Source: CAYYFX01 sp964471155 (lineage in GTDB: Bacteria > ARS69). Taken from it: a stretch of 13,589 nucleotides of DNA. This document shows positions 1-5,869 of this stretch, piece by piece. Under the pieces are notes generated by a model. The model was given only the letters and a program-made list of their open reading frames with translations, did not search any database and was not told where the DNA came from. Location of the stretch: contig CAYYFX010000107.1 of the NCBI GenBank assembly GCA_964471155.1, forward strand, positions 1-13,589. The letters run 5' to 3'. Position numbers and translations under genes: made by a program. Positions within the stretch are counted from its first letter, which is position 1, and each line of letters starts with the position of its first letter.

Positions 1-5
1 CGCCA

Positions 6-22
6 CGCGCCCGCAGGGCGCG
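6..22. terminator. GC-rich hairpin, possible terminator of an upstream gene
   Basis: A perfect 7-bp stem (CGCGCCC at 6-12, GGGCGCG at 16-22) closes a 3-nt loop. No T-tract follows on either strand, so a classic intrinsic terminator is not shown. It may mark the end of a transcript entering from the left, but that gene lies outside the window. Confidence 0.25.
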
Positions 23-62
23 GTGCGTTGACGCGCAGAGGCCCGCGAGAGGGGCCCCGCCG

Positions 63-109
63 CCCCCGGGCCTCCCCCCGGCCGCCCCCCCGGTCGCCCC
101 TCGTCCCCC
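63..109 (-). other. C-rich tract; G-quadruplex motif on minus strand
   Basis: Five C-runs of 5, 6, 7, 4 and 5 bases lie at 63-67, 74-79, 85-91, 97-100 and 105-109, separated by 4-6 nt. On the minus strand this satisfies a G4+ N1-7 quadruplex rule with one run to spare. On the plus strand the tract is C-rich, as Rho loading sites tend to be. It lies about 50 bp upstream of the proposed -35 of the ffh promoter. Any function is inference. Confidence 0.5.
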
Positions 110-159
110 GGCCCGCCGCGGAGCCTCCCGCCGGCGTTCGCCGCCCGCCCCCTCCGCTC

Positions 160-188
160 TTGAAGGGCGCGCCGTCCTGTTTTAGGAT
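160..188 (+). promoter_or_regulatory. Sigma-70-like promoter for the ffh operon
   Basis: The -35 is TTGAAG (160-165) and the -10 is TAGGAT (183-188), with a 17-bp spacer; each hexamer matches consensus at 4 of 6 positions. Transcription would start near 195 and leave a leader of about 27 nt before the ffh GTG, room for the Shine-Dalgarno and little else. It is the most AT-rich short stretch of the first 220 bases. No other good promoter is visible before the next genes, so it probably drives the whole block. Confidence 0.55.
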
Positions 189-221
189 CCTCCGTTCGCG
201 CGCCCGATTCCGAGGAAACCC

Positions 222-1571
222 GTGTTCGAAGACCTGACATCCCGTCTGGACGGGATCCTGCGCAAACTGCGCGGCCCCGGGGTCGTCCGCGAGGCGGACG
301 TCCGCGAGGCCTTGGCCGAGGTGCGCCGGGCGCTGCTCGAGGCGGACGTGCACTTCCGTGTCGCCAAGGAGCTGGTGCAGCGCATCGAGGCGCGCGCGGT
401 CGGGCAGGAGGTCCTGTCCGGGCTCCGGCCGGGGCAGCAGGTCGTCAAGATCGTGCACGACGAGCTGGCGCAGCTCCTGGGCGGGACGTCGTCCCTGCCC
501 ACGCTGTCCGGCACGCCGCCGGTGCCGCTCATGCTCGTCGGGCTGCAGGGTTCGGGGAAGACCACCACGGCGGCGAAGCTGGCCGGGTGGGCGCGCAAGC
601 AGGGGAAGAAGCCGTTCCTGGTGCCGGTGGACCCGTACCGGCCGGCGGCGCGCGACCAGCTGATCCGGCTCGCGAAGCAGCACGGACACGGCGTGTACGA
701 GGGCACGGAGACGGACCCGCTCGCGATGGCGAGGCACGGCATGGACGCCGCGCTGCGCGCCGCGGCGGACGTGGCGATCCTGGACACCGCCGGCCGGCTG
801 CACATCGACGAGGAGCTCATGGCGGAGCTCAAGGCGCTGCGCGCGGCGGTGAAGCCCCGCGAGGTGCTCCTCGTGGTGGACGCCATGATCGGGCAGGACG
901 CGGTGAACGTGGCGGAGCGCTTCTCGAAGGAGCTGGGCTTCGACGGCGTGGTCCTCACCAAGATGGACGGCGACGCGCGCGGCGGCGCGGCGCTCTCCAT
1001 CCGCCAGGTCACCGGCGCGCCCATCAAGTTCGTGGGCGTCGGGGAGTCCGCGGACGCGCTCGAGGCGTTCCACCCGGACCGCATGGCCTCGCGAATCCTG
1101 AACATGGGCGACGTGATGACGCTCGTGGAGAAGGCGCAGGAGGCGGTGGAGGTCGAGGAGGCCGAGGATCTCGCGCGGAAGATGCGCCGCGCGGAGTTCG
1201 ACCTGGAGGACTTCCGGGACCAGCTCCGCCGCGTGAAGAAGCTCGGCCCGATGAGCCAACTCCTCTCGCTGATGCCGGGCGTCCCGAAGGACGCGCTGGC
1301 CGCGGTGGAGCAGGACGGCGGGAAGTCGGTGAAGCGCGTGGAGGCCATCCTGGATTCCATGACGCCGGCCGAGCGCGCGAAGCCGGGCATCCTGAACGGC
1401 AGCCGGCGCAAGCGCATCGCGCGCGGCAGCGGCACCAGCGTGCAGGAGGTGAATCGCCTCCTCGCGCAGTTCGAGGACATGCGGACGATGATGAAGCGCA
1501 TGTCGAAGCTCGCGAAGGGGAAGAAGGGGAAGCTCGCGGGGATCGGTCGCGGTCCCCGGGGCTTGTTCTAG
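222..1571 (+). CDS. ffh: Signal recognition particle GTPase Ffh (SRP54)
   Basis: This 449-residue protein is the bacterial SRP54 homologue. It binds 4.5S RNA and signal sequences emerging from ribosomes and delivers them to FtsY and the Sec translocon by GTP-dependent pairing. An N-terminal helical domain comes first (about 1-95). The NG GTPase domain follows, with GLQGSGKTT (107-115), DTAGR (188-192) and TKMDGDARGG (246-255). The methionine-rich M domain comes last, with the RNA-binding RRKRIARGSG (395-404) and a Met- and Lys-rich tail. The start is GTG 222, preceded by GAGG (212-215) at 6 nt. The length is normal for the family. It is the first gene of an operon with rpsP, rimM, trmD and rplS, a widespread arrangement. 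Confidence 0.98.
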   Translation: MFEDLTSRLDGILRKLRGPGVVREADVREALAEVRRALLEADVHFRVAKELVQRIEARAVGQEVLSGLRPGQQVVKIVHDELAQLLGGTSSLPTLSGTPPVPLMLVGLQGSGKTTTAAKLAGWARKQGKKPFLVPVDPYRPAARDQLIRLAKQHGHGVYEGTETDPLAMARHGMDAALRAAADVAILDTAGRLHIDEELMAELKALRAAVKPREVLLVVDAMIGQDAVNVAERFSKELGFDGVVLTKMDGDARGGAALSIRQVTGAPIKFVGVGESADALEAFHPDRMASRILNMGDVMTLVEKAQEAVEVEEAEDLARKMRRAEFDLEDFRDQLRRVKKLGPMSQLLSLMPGVPKDALAAVEQDGGKSVKRVEAILDSMTPAERAKPGILNGSRRKRIARGSGTSVQEVNRLLAQFEDMRTMMKRMSKLAKGKKGKLAGIGRGPRGLF

Positions 1572-1574
1572 CGC

Positions 1575-1590
1575 GCCGCCTCGGGGCGGC
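1575..1590 (+). promoter_or_regulatory. Small hairpin just upstream of the rpsP RBS
   Basis: GCCGCC (1575-1580) and GGCGGC (1585-1590) form a perfect 6-bp stem around a TCGG loop. It sits between the ffh stop and the rpsP Shine-Dalgarno (GAGGAGG, 1593-1599). There is no T-tract, so termination is unlikely. It could act as an RNA-processing or translation-tuning element, but nothing in the sequence proves a role. Confidence 0.3.
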
Positions 1591-1606
1591 ATGAGGAGGT
1601 CCGTTC

Positions 1607-1990
1607 TTGGTCAAGCTGCGTCTGGCGAGGATGGGAAACCGGAATCGCCCGTACTACCGGATGGTCGCCGCGGAGGATTCCGCCCGCCGCGACGGCCGCT
1701 TCATCGAGATCCTCGGCACCTACGACCCGCTCAAGAAGCCGGCGGCGATCGAGGTGGAGTCCGAGGCCGTGCTCAAGTGGCTCTCGCAGGGCGCGCAGCC
1801 CTCGGACACGGTCCGCCGCATCCTGGCGAAGACCGGCGTGTGGGCGCATTGGCGCGCGGTGCAGGACGGCAAGGCCGAGCTCGCCGGCATGACGGAGAGG
1901 AAGTCCGGGACGGTCGAGCGGAAGCGGAGCCCGCGGATGTCGAAGAAGGCGGCCGCGAAGATCAAGACCGAAGGCGGGGGCGGCGAGTAG
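1607..1990 (+). CDS. rpsP: 30S ribosomal protein S16
   Basis: S16 is a small-subunit protein that helps assemble the 5' domain of 16S rRNA. The N-terminus (VKLRLARMGNRNRPYYR) and the DGRFIEILGTYDP segment are hallmark S16 sequence. The gene begins with TTG at 1607, set by a near-perfect Shine-Dalgarno GAGGAGG at 1593-1599, 7 nt upstream. At 127 residues it is longer than the common 80-90-residue form. The extra C-terminal part, from about residue 85, is rich in Lys, Arg and Gly, a kind of tail seen in several phyla. It follows ffh after 35 nt and precedes rimM by 13 nt. The khpA gene often found between rpsP and rimM is absent. Confidence 0.97.
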   Translation: MVKLRLARMGNRNRPYYRMVAAEDSARRDGRFIEILGTYDPLKKPAAIEVESEAVLKWLSQGAQPSDTVRRILAKTGVWAHWRAVQDGKAELAGMTERKSGTVERKRSPRMSKKAAAKIKTEGGGGE

Positions 1991-2003
1991 CTCGCCGCGG
2001 AGC

Positions 2004-2555
2004 GTGACGCGGGAGGCGCCGCCGGAGCGGCTGATCGTGGCCGAGGTCACGAAGCCGCACGGCATCCGCGGGGAGGTGTCGGCGCGGCTGGCCGACGTGT
2101 CCGGCGCCGATCTCGTCGGGCTGGATCTCTCGCTGCGGATCGGCGACGGGCCGGAGACGCCGGTGCGGATCGAGCGGGCGCGGCCCGCGGGCGGCGCGTG
2201 GATCCTGGCGCTCGCGGGCGTCGCGGACCGGAACCGCGCCGGGGAGTTGCGCGGCGCCGTGCTGCTGGCGGCGCGCGCGGACCTGCCGGAGCCGGACGAC
2301 GGCGAGTGGTGGGTGGCCGATCTCGTGGGGCGGACCGTGGAGGACGCGGAGCTCGGCGGGATCGGCAGGATCGAGGAGGTGCTGAAGCTCCCCGCGAACG
2401 ACGTGCTCGTCGTGCGCGGGCGGCTCGGCGAGGTGCTCGTGCCCGTGCTCGAGGACGTGGTCCTCGACGCGGATCCGGAGGCGGACGTGCTGCGCGTGCG
2501 GCTGCCGAAGGGACTGCTGGACCCGGTGACGGATGCGCCCGGGGAGGACGGATGA
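2004..2555 (+). CDS. rimM: Ribosome maturation factor RimM
   Basis: RimM binds S19 and helps mature the head of the 30S subunit. This 183-residue protein has the N-terminal RimM beta-barrel with the family motif KPHGIRGEV (17-25). The C-terminal PRC-barrel starts near WWVADLVG (about residue 101) and contains KLPANDVLVV. The chosen start is GTG 2004. Its only nearby Shine-Dalgarno-like bases, GGAG at 1999-2002, are too close. The in-frame GTG at 2037 would delete the first conserved strand, so the upstream start is preferred with moderate certainty. The stop overlaps the trmD start (ATGA), which points to translational coupling. Confidence 0.95.
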   Translation: MTREAPPERLIVAEVTKPHGIRGEVSARLADVSGADLVGLDLSLRIGDGPETPVRIERARPAGGAWILALAGVADRNRAGELRGAVLLAARADLPEPDDGEWWVADLVGRTVEDAELGGIGRIEEVLKLPANDVLVVRGRLGEVLVPVLEDVVLDADPEADVLRVRLPKGLLDPVTDAPGEDG

Positions 2556-3310
2556 GGATCACGGTCTTCACCATCTTCCCGGAGCTGATCGAGGCGGCAT
2601 GCCGCCCGTCCATCCTGGGGGACGCCATCGAGCGCGGCCTCCTGTCCGTGACCGCGGTGGATCCGCGGGACTGGACGGAGGATCGCCACCGGAAGGTGGA
2701 CGATGTCCCCTTCGGCGGCGGCGCCGGCATGGTGATGATGGCCGAGCCGCTGGCGCGCGCGCTGGACGCGCGGTTGGCGGCGGAAGCGGAGCAGGCGGGG
2801 GAGCGGAAGCCGAGGATCGTCTTCCTCTCCCCCGCGGGGCGTCCGTTCCATCAGGACGTCGCGCGGGAGCTCGCGGGCGAGGAGGCGTTGTTCCTCGTGT
2901 GCGGGCGGTACAAGGGGATCGACGAGCGCGTCGTGGAGCGGTACGCCACGGATGAGCTGTCGATCGGCGACTACGTCCTCTCCGGCGGGGAACTGCCGGC
3001 GCTGGTCGTGATCGACGCGGTGATGCGGCTCCTGCCCGGGGTCCTCGGGGACTTCGGCAGCGCCGAGGAGGACTCGATCCACTCGGGGCTCCTGGAGGGG
3101 CCCCAGTACACGCGCCCCCGCGTGTTCCGGGGGGCGGAGGTGCCCGACGTGCTGGTCTCCGGGCACCATGAGAGGATCCGGCGGTGGAAGCGGCGCGAGG
3201 CGCTCTCGCGAACGCTCCGCCGGCGGCCCGACCTGCTCGAGCGGGCGGGCCTCACGGAGGAGGACCGCAAGGTCCTGGCGGAGCTGCGCGCGGAGCTCGG
3301 CGAGACGTAG
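2552..3310 (+). CDS. trmD: tRNA (guanine-N1)-methyltransferase TrmD
   Basis: TrmD uses S-adenosylmethionine to make m1G37 next to the anticodon, which prevents +1 frameshifting. The 252-residue protein starts MRITVFTIFPE. It has the FGGGAGMVM segment (54-62) and the trefoil-knot SAM site: CGRYKGIDERV (117-127) and SIGDYVLSGGELPA (137-150). After the linker come EEDS (172-175), whose D174 is the likely catalytic base by analogy with characterised TrmD, and PQYTRP (184-189). The C-terminal tRNA-binding helices include SGHHERIRRW (203-212). ATG 2552 lies inside the rimM stop (ATGA). It is the only ATG start among the first seven genes, and the only one directly coupled by ATGA. Confidence 0.98.
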   Translation: MRITVFTIFPELIEAACRPSILGDAIERGLLSVTAVDPRDWTEDRHRKVDDVPFGGGAGMVMMAEPLARALDARLAAEAEQAGERKPRIVFLSPAGRPFHQDVARELAGEEALFLVCGRYKGIDERVVERYATDELSIGDYVLSGGELPALVVIDAVMRLLPGVLGDFGSAEEDSIHSGLLEGPQYTRPRVFRGAEVPDVLVSGHHERIRRWKRREALSRTLRRRPDLLERAGLTEEDRKVLAELRAELGET

Positions 3311-3322
3311 GCAGGCGAAGCC

Positions 3323-3336
3323 GGGGCGCGCGCCCC
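3323..3336 (+). promoter_or_regulatory. Palindromic hairpin in the rplS leader
   Basis: GGGGCGCGCGCCCC (3323-3336) is a perfect palindrome in the 55-nt trmD-rplS spacer, able to fold into a 5-bp stem with a 4-nt loop. It ends about 16 nt before the rplS Shine-Dalgarno (3353-3358). Leaders of L19 genes can carry regulatory structures in some phyla. No match to a known class is claimed here. Confidence 0.3.
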
Positions 3337-3365
3337 GCGGGCAGGAAGCAGGAAGGAGAACGAAC

Positions 3366-3716
3366 GTGGCCGATCTGACGCGAGTGGCCGAGGCCGGGGG
3401 GCTCCGCACGGACCTTCCCGAATTCGGGCCGGGCGATACCGTGGACGTGCACGTGCGCGTCCGCGAGGGCAACAAGGAGCGCATCCAGGACTTCAAGGGC
3501 GAGGTGATCCAGCGCCGCGGCTCCGGGCTGCGGGAGACGGTCACCGTGCGCAAGATCTCGAACGGCGTGGGCGTGGAGCGCATCTTCCCGCTGCACGCGC
3601 CGTCGCTGGCGAAGCTGGAGGTCGTGCGCCAGGGTCGCGTGCGGCGCGCAAAGCTGTTCTACCTGCGCGGCCTGACGGGCCGGGCGGCGCGGATCCGGGA
3701 GAAGCGGCAGGGCTAG
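3366..3716 (+). CDS. rplS: 50S ribosomal protein L19
   Basis: L19 sits at the 30S-50S interface of the large subunit. The 116-residue product is of normal length and shows the L19 pattern: FGPGDTVDVHVRVREGNKER (20-39), then QDFKGEVIQRRGSG (41-54), VRKISNGVGVERIFPLHAP (61-79) and a basic C-terminus with RRAKLFYLRGLTGRAARIRE. The start is GTG 3366, fixed by AAGGAG at 3353-3358 with a 7-nt spacer. It follows trmD after 55 nt, the only sizeable gap in this part of the operon. Confidence 0.97.
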   Translation: MADLTRVAEAGGLRTDLPEFGPGDTVDVHVRVREGNKERIQDFKGEVIQRRGSGLRETVTVRKISNGVGVERIFPLHAPSLAKLEVVRQGRVRRAKLFYLRGLTGRAARIREKRQG

Positions 3717-3744
3717 TCGCGGCGGACGGCCGGAAGGGGGCGGG

Positions 3745-4368
3745 GTGCCGAGGGATCCGTACCGGCGGGAGCGGGCGATCTCGGAGCGTCTGGGGGGCGG
3801 CCCGGTGGCCGGCATCGACGAGGTCGGCCGCGGTCCCTGGGCCGGGCCGGTCGTCGCCTGCGCCGTCGTCCTGCCGCGCGAGCCGCGGATCCCCGGGCTC
3901 GCGGACTCCAAGGCGCTGGACGAGGCGGAGCGCGAGCGGCTGTTCGCGGAGATCGTCGCCGTCGCGGACGTGGGCATCGGCTGGTCCACCACGCGCGTGG
4001 TGGACCGCATCAACATCCTGCAGGCCACGTACCGCGCCATGCGCCAGGCGGTGGCGCGGCTCGGGACCCCGCCCGCACACCTGCTGGTGGACGGCCGCGA
4101 GGTTCCGCTCCTGCCGTTCCCGCACACGGCCATCGTGAAGGGCGACGCGAAGTGCGCGTGCATCTCGGCGGCGTCGATCGTGGCGAAGGTCGTGCGGGAT
4201 CGCTTCATGACCCGGACGGCGCCGCGCTTCCCCGGATACGGCTTCGACCGGAACAAGGGCTACGGCACCCTGGAGCATCGCGAGGCGCTGGCGCGGGTGG
4301 GCCCGTGCCGGCTGCACCGCGAGAGCTTCCTGCCCGTGGCCATGACCCGGCAGGGAGCGCTCTTCTGA
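3745..4368 (+). CDS. rnhB: Ribonuclease HII
   Basis: RNase HII cuts RNA in RNA:DNA hybrids and starts ribonucleotide excision repair at single embedded ribonucleotides. The 207-residue protein has the metal-binding pair D25-E26 in AGIDEVGRGPWAGPV. The GRG motif (28-30) is used by type 2 enzymes to read the RNA-DNA junction. A third acidic residue is D116 in LLVDG. The KGD (132-134) to ISAASIVAKVVRDR (140-153) block carries the fourth. The C-terminal GYGFDRNKGYGT and H178 are also family features. The start is GTG 3745 behind a GGAAGGGGG Shine-Dalgarno (3732-3740). The stop overlaps the proposed CTG start of yraN. The order rplS-rnhB-yraN is common. Confidence 0.96.
   Translation: MPRDPYRRERAISERLGGGPVAGIDEVGRGPWAGPVVACAVVLPREPRIPGLADSKALDEAERERLFAEIVAVADVGIGWSTTRVVDRINILQATYRAMRQAVARLGTPPAHLLVDGREVPLLPFPHTAIVKGDAKCACISAASIVAKVVRDRFMTRTAPRFPGYGFDRNKGYGTLEHREALARVGPCRLHRESFLPVAMTRQGALF
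4353..4357 (+). promoter_or_regulatory. RBS that supports a CTG start for yraN
   Basis: GGGAG at 4353-4357 lies 7 nt before CTG 4365, an optimal distance. No ATG, GTG or TTG occurs at a usable place in that frame near this site, so this ribosome-binding site decides the start call of the following gene. Confidence 0.5.
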
Positions 4369-4742
4369 GGACGGCTCCGTACCGCGGACGCTGGGCCGAG
4401 GACGAGGCCGCGCGGTTCCTGGCGCGGGAGCTCGGGTGCGAGGTGCTCGCGCGGAACGTGCGGCTGGCCGGCGGCGAGATCGATCTCGTGGTGCGCCACG
4501 GGGACACGGAGGTGTTCGTGGAGGTCAAGGCGCGGCGGGCGGCGGACGGGAGCGCGGCGGCGGCCGTGTCGCCGGACAAGCGGCGGCGCCTGTCGCGCGC
4601 GGCGGCGTCCTGGCTGGTCCGCCGGGGCGTGCCGCCCGGGGGGTGCCGGTTCGACGTGGTGACGGTGGAGGGGCGCGGAAAGGACGCGATCGTGCGACAC
4701 TTCCCGAACGCGTTCGAGAGCGCCCAGCGCTGGGGGATCTGA
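4365..4742 (+). CDS. yraN: UPF0102 family endonuclease-like protein YraN, probable CTG start
   Basis: YraN/UPF0102 proteins have a restriction-endonuclease-like fold, and their cellular role is not settled. The product is about 125 residues and shows the family pattern: GRWAEDEAARFL (8-19), ARNVR, GGEIDLV (36-42) with D40, FVEVKARR (51-58) with E53 and K55, SPDKRRRL (69-76), and RFDVV (95-99). E, D and ExK match the nuclease core. The start is unusual: CTG at 4365 overlaps the rnhB TGA as CTGA, with GGGAG 7 nt upstream. The nearest standard alternative is GTG 4305, well inside rnhB, which would add 20 residues without family similarity. Family identity is firm; the exact start is not. Confidence 0.88.
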   Translation: MRTAPYRGRWAEDEAARFLARELGCEVLARNVRLAGGEIDLVVRHGDTEVFVEVKARRAADGSAAAAVSPDKRRRLSRAAASWLVRRGVPPGGCRFDVVTVEGRGKDAIVRHFPNAFESAQRWGI

Positions 4743-4746
4743 CGCC

Positions 4747-4905
4747 GTGAAGTTCGTGTTCCTGGGCTTCCTCGCCATTCTCGCGCTCAACGCGCTGGTC
4801 ATCCTCGCGATCCTGGGTATGCTGCTGCTCGACCACCTGAAGTCCCGCCGCCGGCGGATCGAGGGAGGAGCCTCCTCGGATGATGCGCAAGCCGACGCTT
4901 CCTGA
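4747..4905 (+). CDS. Small single-pass membrane protein (52 aa), unknown function
   Basis: This 52-residue frame starts with GTG 4747, just 4 nt after the yraN stop, with GGGGGA at 4732-4737 about 9 nt upstream. Residues 3-29 form one long hydrophobic helix (FVFLGFLAILALN... to GMLLLD). A basic patch follows (KSRRRRIE, 32-39), then a polar, acidic tail. The charge pattern puts the C-terminus in the cytoplasm. It overlaps the start of the TPR lipoprotein gene by 26 nt in another frame, which suggests translational coupling. I do not recognise the family. It could be a small envelope accessory protein acting with the lipoprotein, but that is inferred from position only. Confidence 0.6.
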   Translation: MKFVFLGFLAILALNALVILAILGMLLLDHLKSRRRRIEGGASSDDAQADAS

Positions 4906-5782
4906 CCGCCTGCTCGTGCTCCTGCTGGTCGTGGGTCTCGCCCTGTCCGCGTGCGGGCGGAAGGTGGATCCGCGGATCCAGGAGGGCTACGACCTGGTCG
5001 TGGCGAACCGGATCGACGAGGCGGTCGCGCTGGCGAACCGGGTGCTCACGGAGGACCCGAAGAGCGCGCAGGCCCGCAACCTCCTGGGGCTGGCGCTGTA
5101 CAAGTCCGGGGACGCGGAGGGCGCGGTGGAGCAGTACCGGCGCGCCATCGAGCAGGATCCGAAGTACGCGGAGGCGTACTTCAACCTGGGCACGGCGTAC
5201 GAGCGCCTGGAACGGCTGCAGGACGCGGAGACGGCGTACGCCTCGGCCGTTCGCCACCAGGACGATTTCGTGCTGGCGCACTACAACCTCGGGCACATCT
5301 ACGCCGTCACCGGACGGCCGGATCAGGCCATGGTGGAGCTGCGCCGCGCGGCGGAAGGCGATCCGCAGTTCTCGCTCGCGTTCATCCTGCTCGGCAAGGT
5401 GGCGTACGACGTGGGGGACTTCGAGACGGCGGCGGCGAACCTCGCCCGCGCCGTGGAGATGGTGCCCACCGCGAAGGAGCTGCACGTGCTCCTCGGGAAC
5501 GCGCGGCTGCAGTCCGGCGCGCCGGACGCGCTCGCGCAGGCCGAGGGCTCGTTCCGGACCGCCGTCGAGGTGGACACCACCTACGTGGACGGGCTGTACA
5601 GCCTCGGGATGTGTCTCGCCGCCCAGGGCCGGAACGAGGAGGCGGCCGTGTTCCTGCGCCGCGCGGTGCCGTTCGTGGAAGGTCGCCCGGACCACGCCTC
5701 GATGCTGCAGCAGATGGACAGCTTCTTCGCCCGCACCGGGTTACCCGCGTCCGCGCCGGACAGCGCCGCCGCGCCGGGGTAG
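4880..5782 (+). CDS. TPR-repeat lipoprotein
   Basis: This 300-residue protein starts with a lipoprotein signal (residues 1-24, lipobox LSAC at 22-25, lipidated C25; +2 is Gly, with no inner-membrane retention Asp). Seven tandem tetratricopeptide repeats follow at roughly 33-62, 63-96, 97-130, 131-164, 165-198, 199-232 and 235-268, with typical LG.A...G....A...Y..A....P signatures. The tail is Ala/Pro/Ser-rich. TPR arrays are protein-binding scaffolds; here it would sit on the periplasmic side, probably at the outer membrane. The start is ATG 4880 (a second ATG is at 4883), with GGAG at 4867-4870. Members with this layout serve pilus, secretion or cell-wall complexes, so no specific role is assigned. 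It is embedded in the housekeeping operon before comM. Confidence 0.9.
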   Translation: MMRKPTLPDRLLVLLLVVGLALSACGRKVDPRIQEGYDLVVANRIDEAVALANRVLTEDPKSAQARNLLGLALYKSGDAEGAVEQYRRAIEQDPKYAEAYFNLGTAYERLERLQDAETAYASAVRHQDDFVLAHYNLGHIYAVTGRPDQAMVELRRAAEGDPQFSLAFILLGKVAYDVGDFETAAANLARAVEMVPTAKELHVLLGNARLQSGAPDALAQAEGSFRTAVEVDTTYVDGLYSLGMCLAAQGRNEEAAVFLRRAVPFVEGRPDHASMLQQMDSFFARTGLPASAPDSAAAPG

Positions 5783-5840
5783 ACCCGCACCGCGACCCCG
5801 CGGCCGCCGGATCGCCGCCGGCCCCTCGTTTCGCATCGCC

Positions 5841-5864
5841 CTCCCCGGGGGATCGCCCGGGGAG
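5841..5864 (+). promoter_or_regulatory. Hairpin masking the comM ribosome-binding site
   Basis: CTCCCCGGG (5841-5849) pairs perfectly with CCCGGGGAG (5856-5864) across a 6-nt loop: nine uninterrupted, mostly G-C pairs. The 3' arm contains GGAG (5861-5864), the main Shine-Dalgarno for comM ATG 5870. When folded, the transcript would hide this site. It could limit comM translation or end transcription from the TPR gene, but no T-tract follows, so I favour translational control. Confidence 0.45.
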
Positions 5865-5869
5865 AGGTC

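Noticed and set aside
28..33. TTGACG as a -35 element
   Set aside because: The -10 position 17 bp downstream is pure G/C, and the pair at 160-188 is much better.
28..237. 69-codon frame in the C-rich upstream region
   Set aside because: Pro/Arg low-complexity translation that runs over the promoter and the ffh start; no sign of coding.
1568..3583. 671-codon minus-strand frame across rpsP, rimM, trmD and rplS
   Set aside because: Low-complexity Arg/Pro/Ser sequence opposite four conserved genes; a GC artefact.
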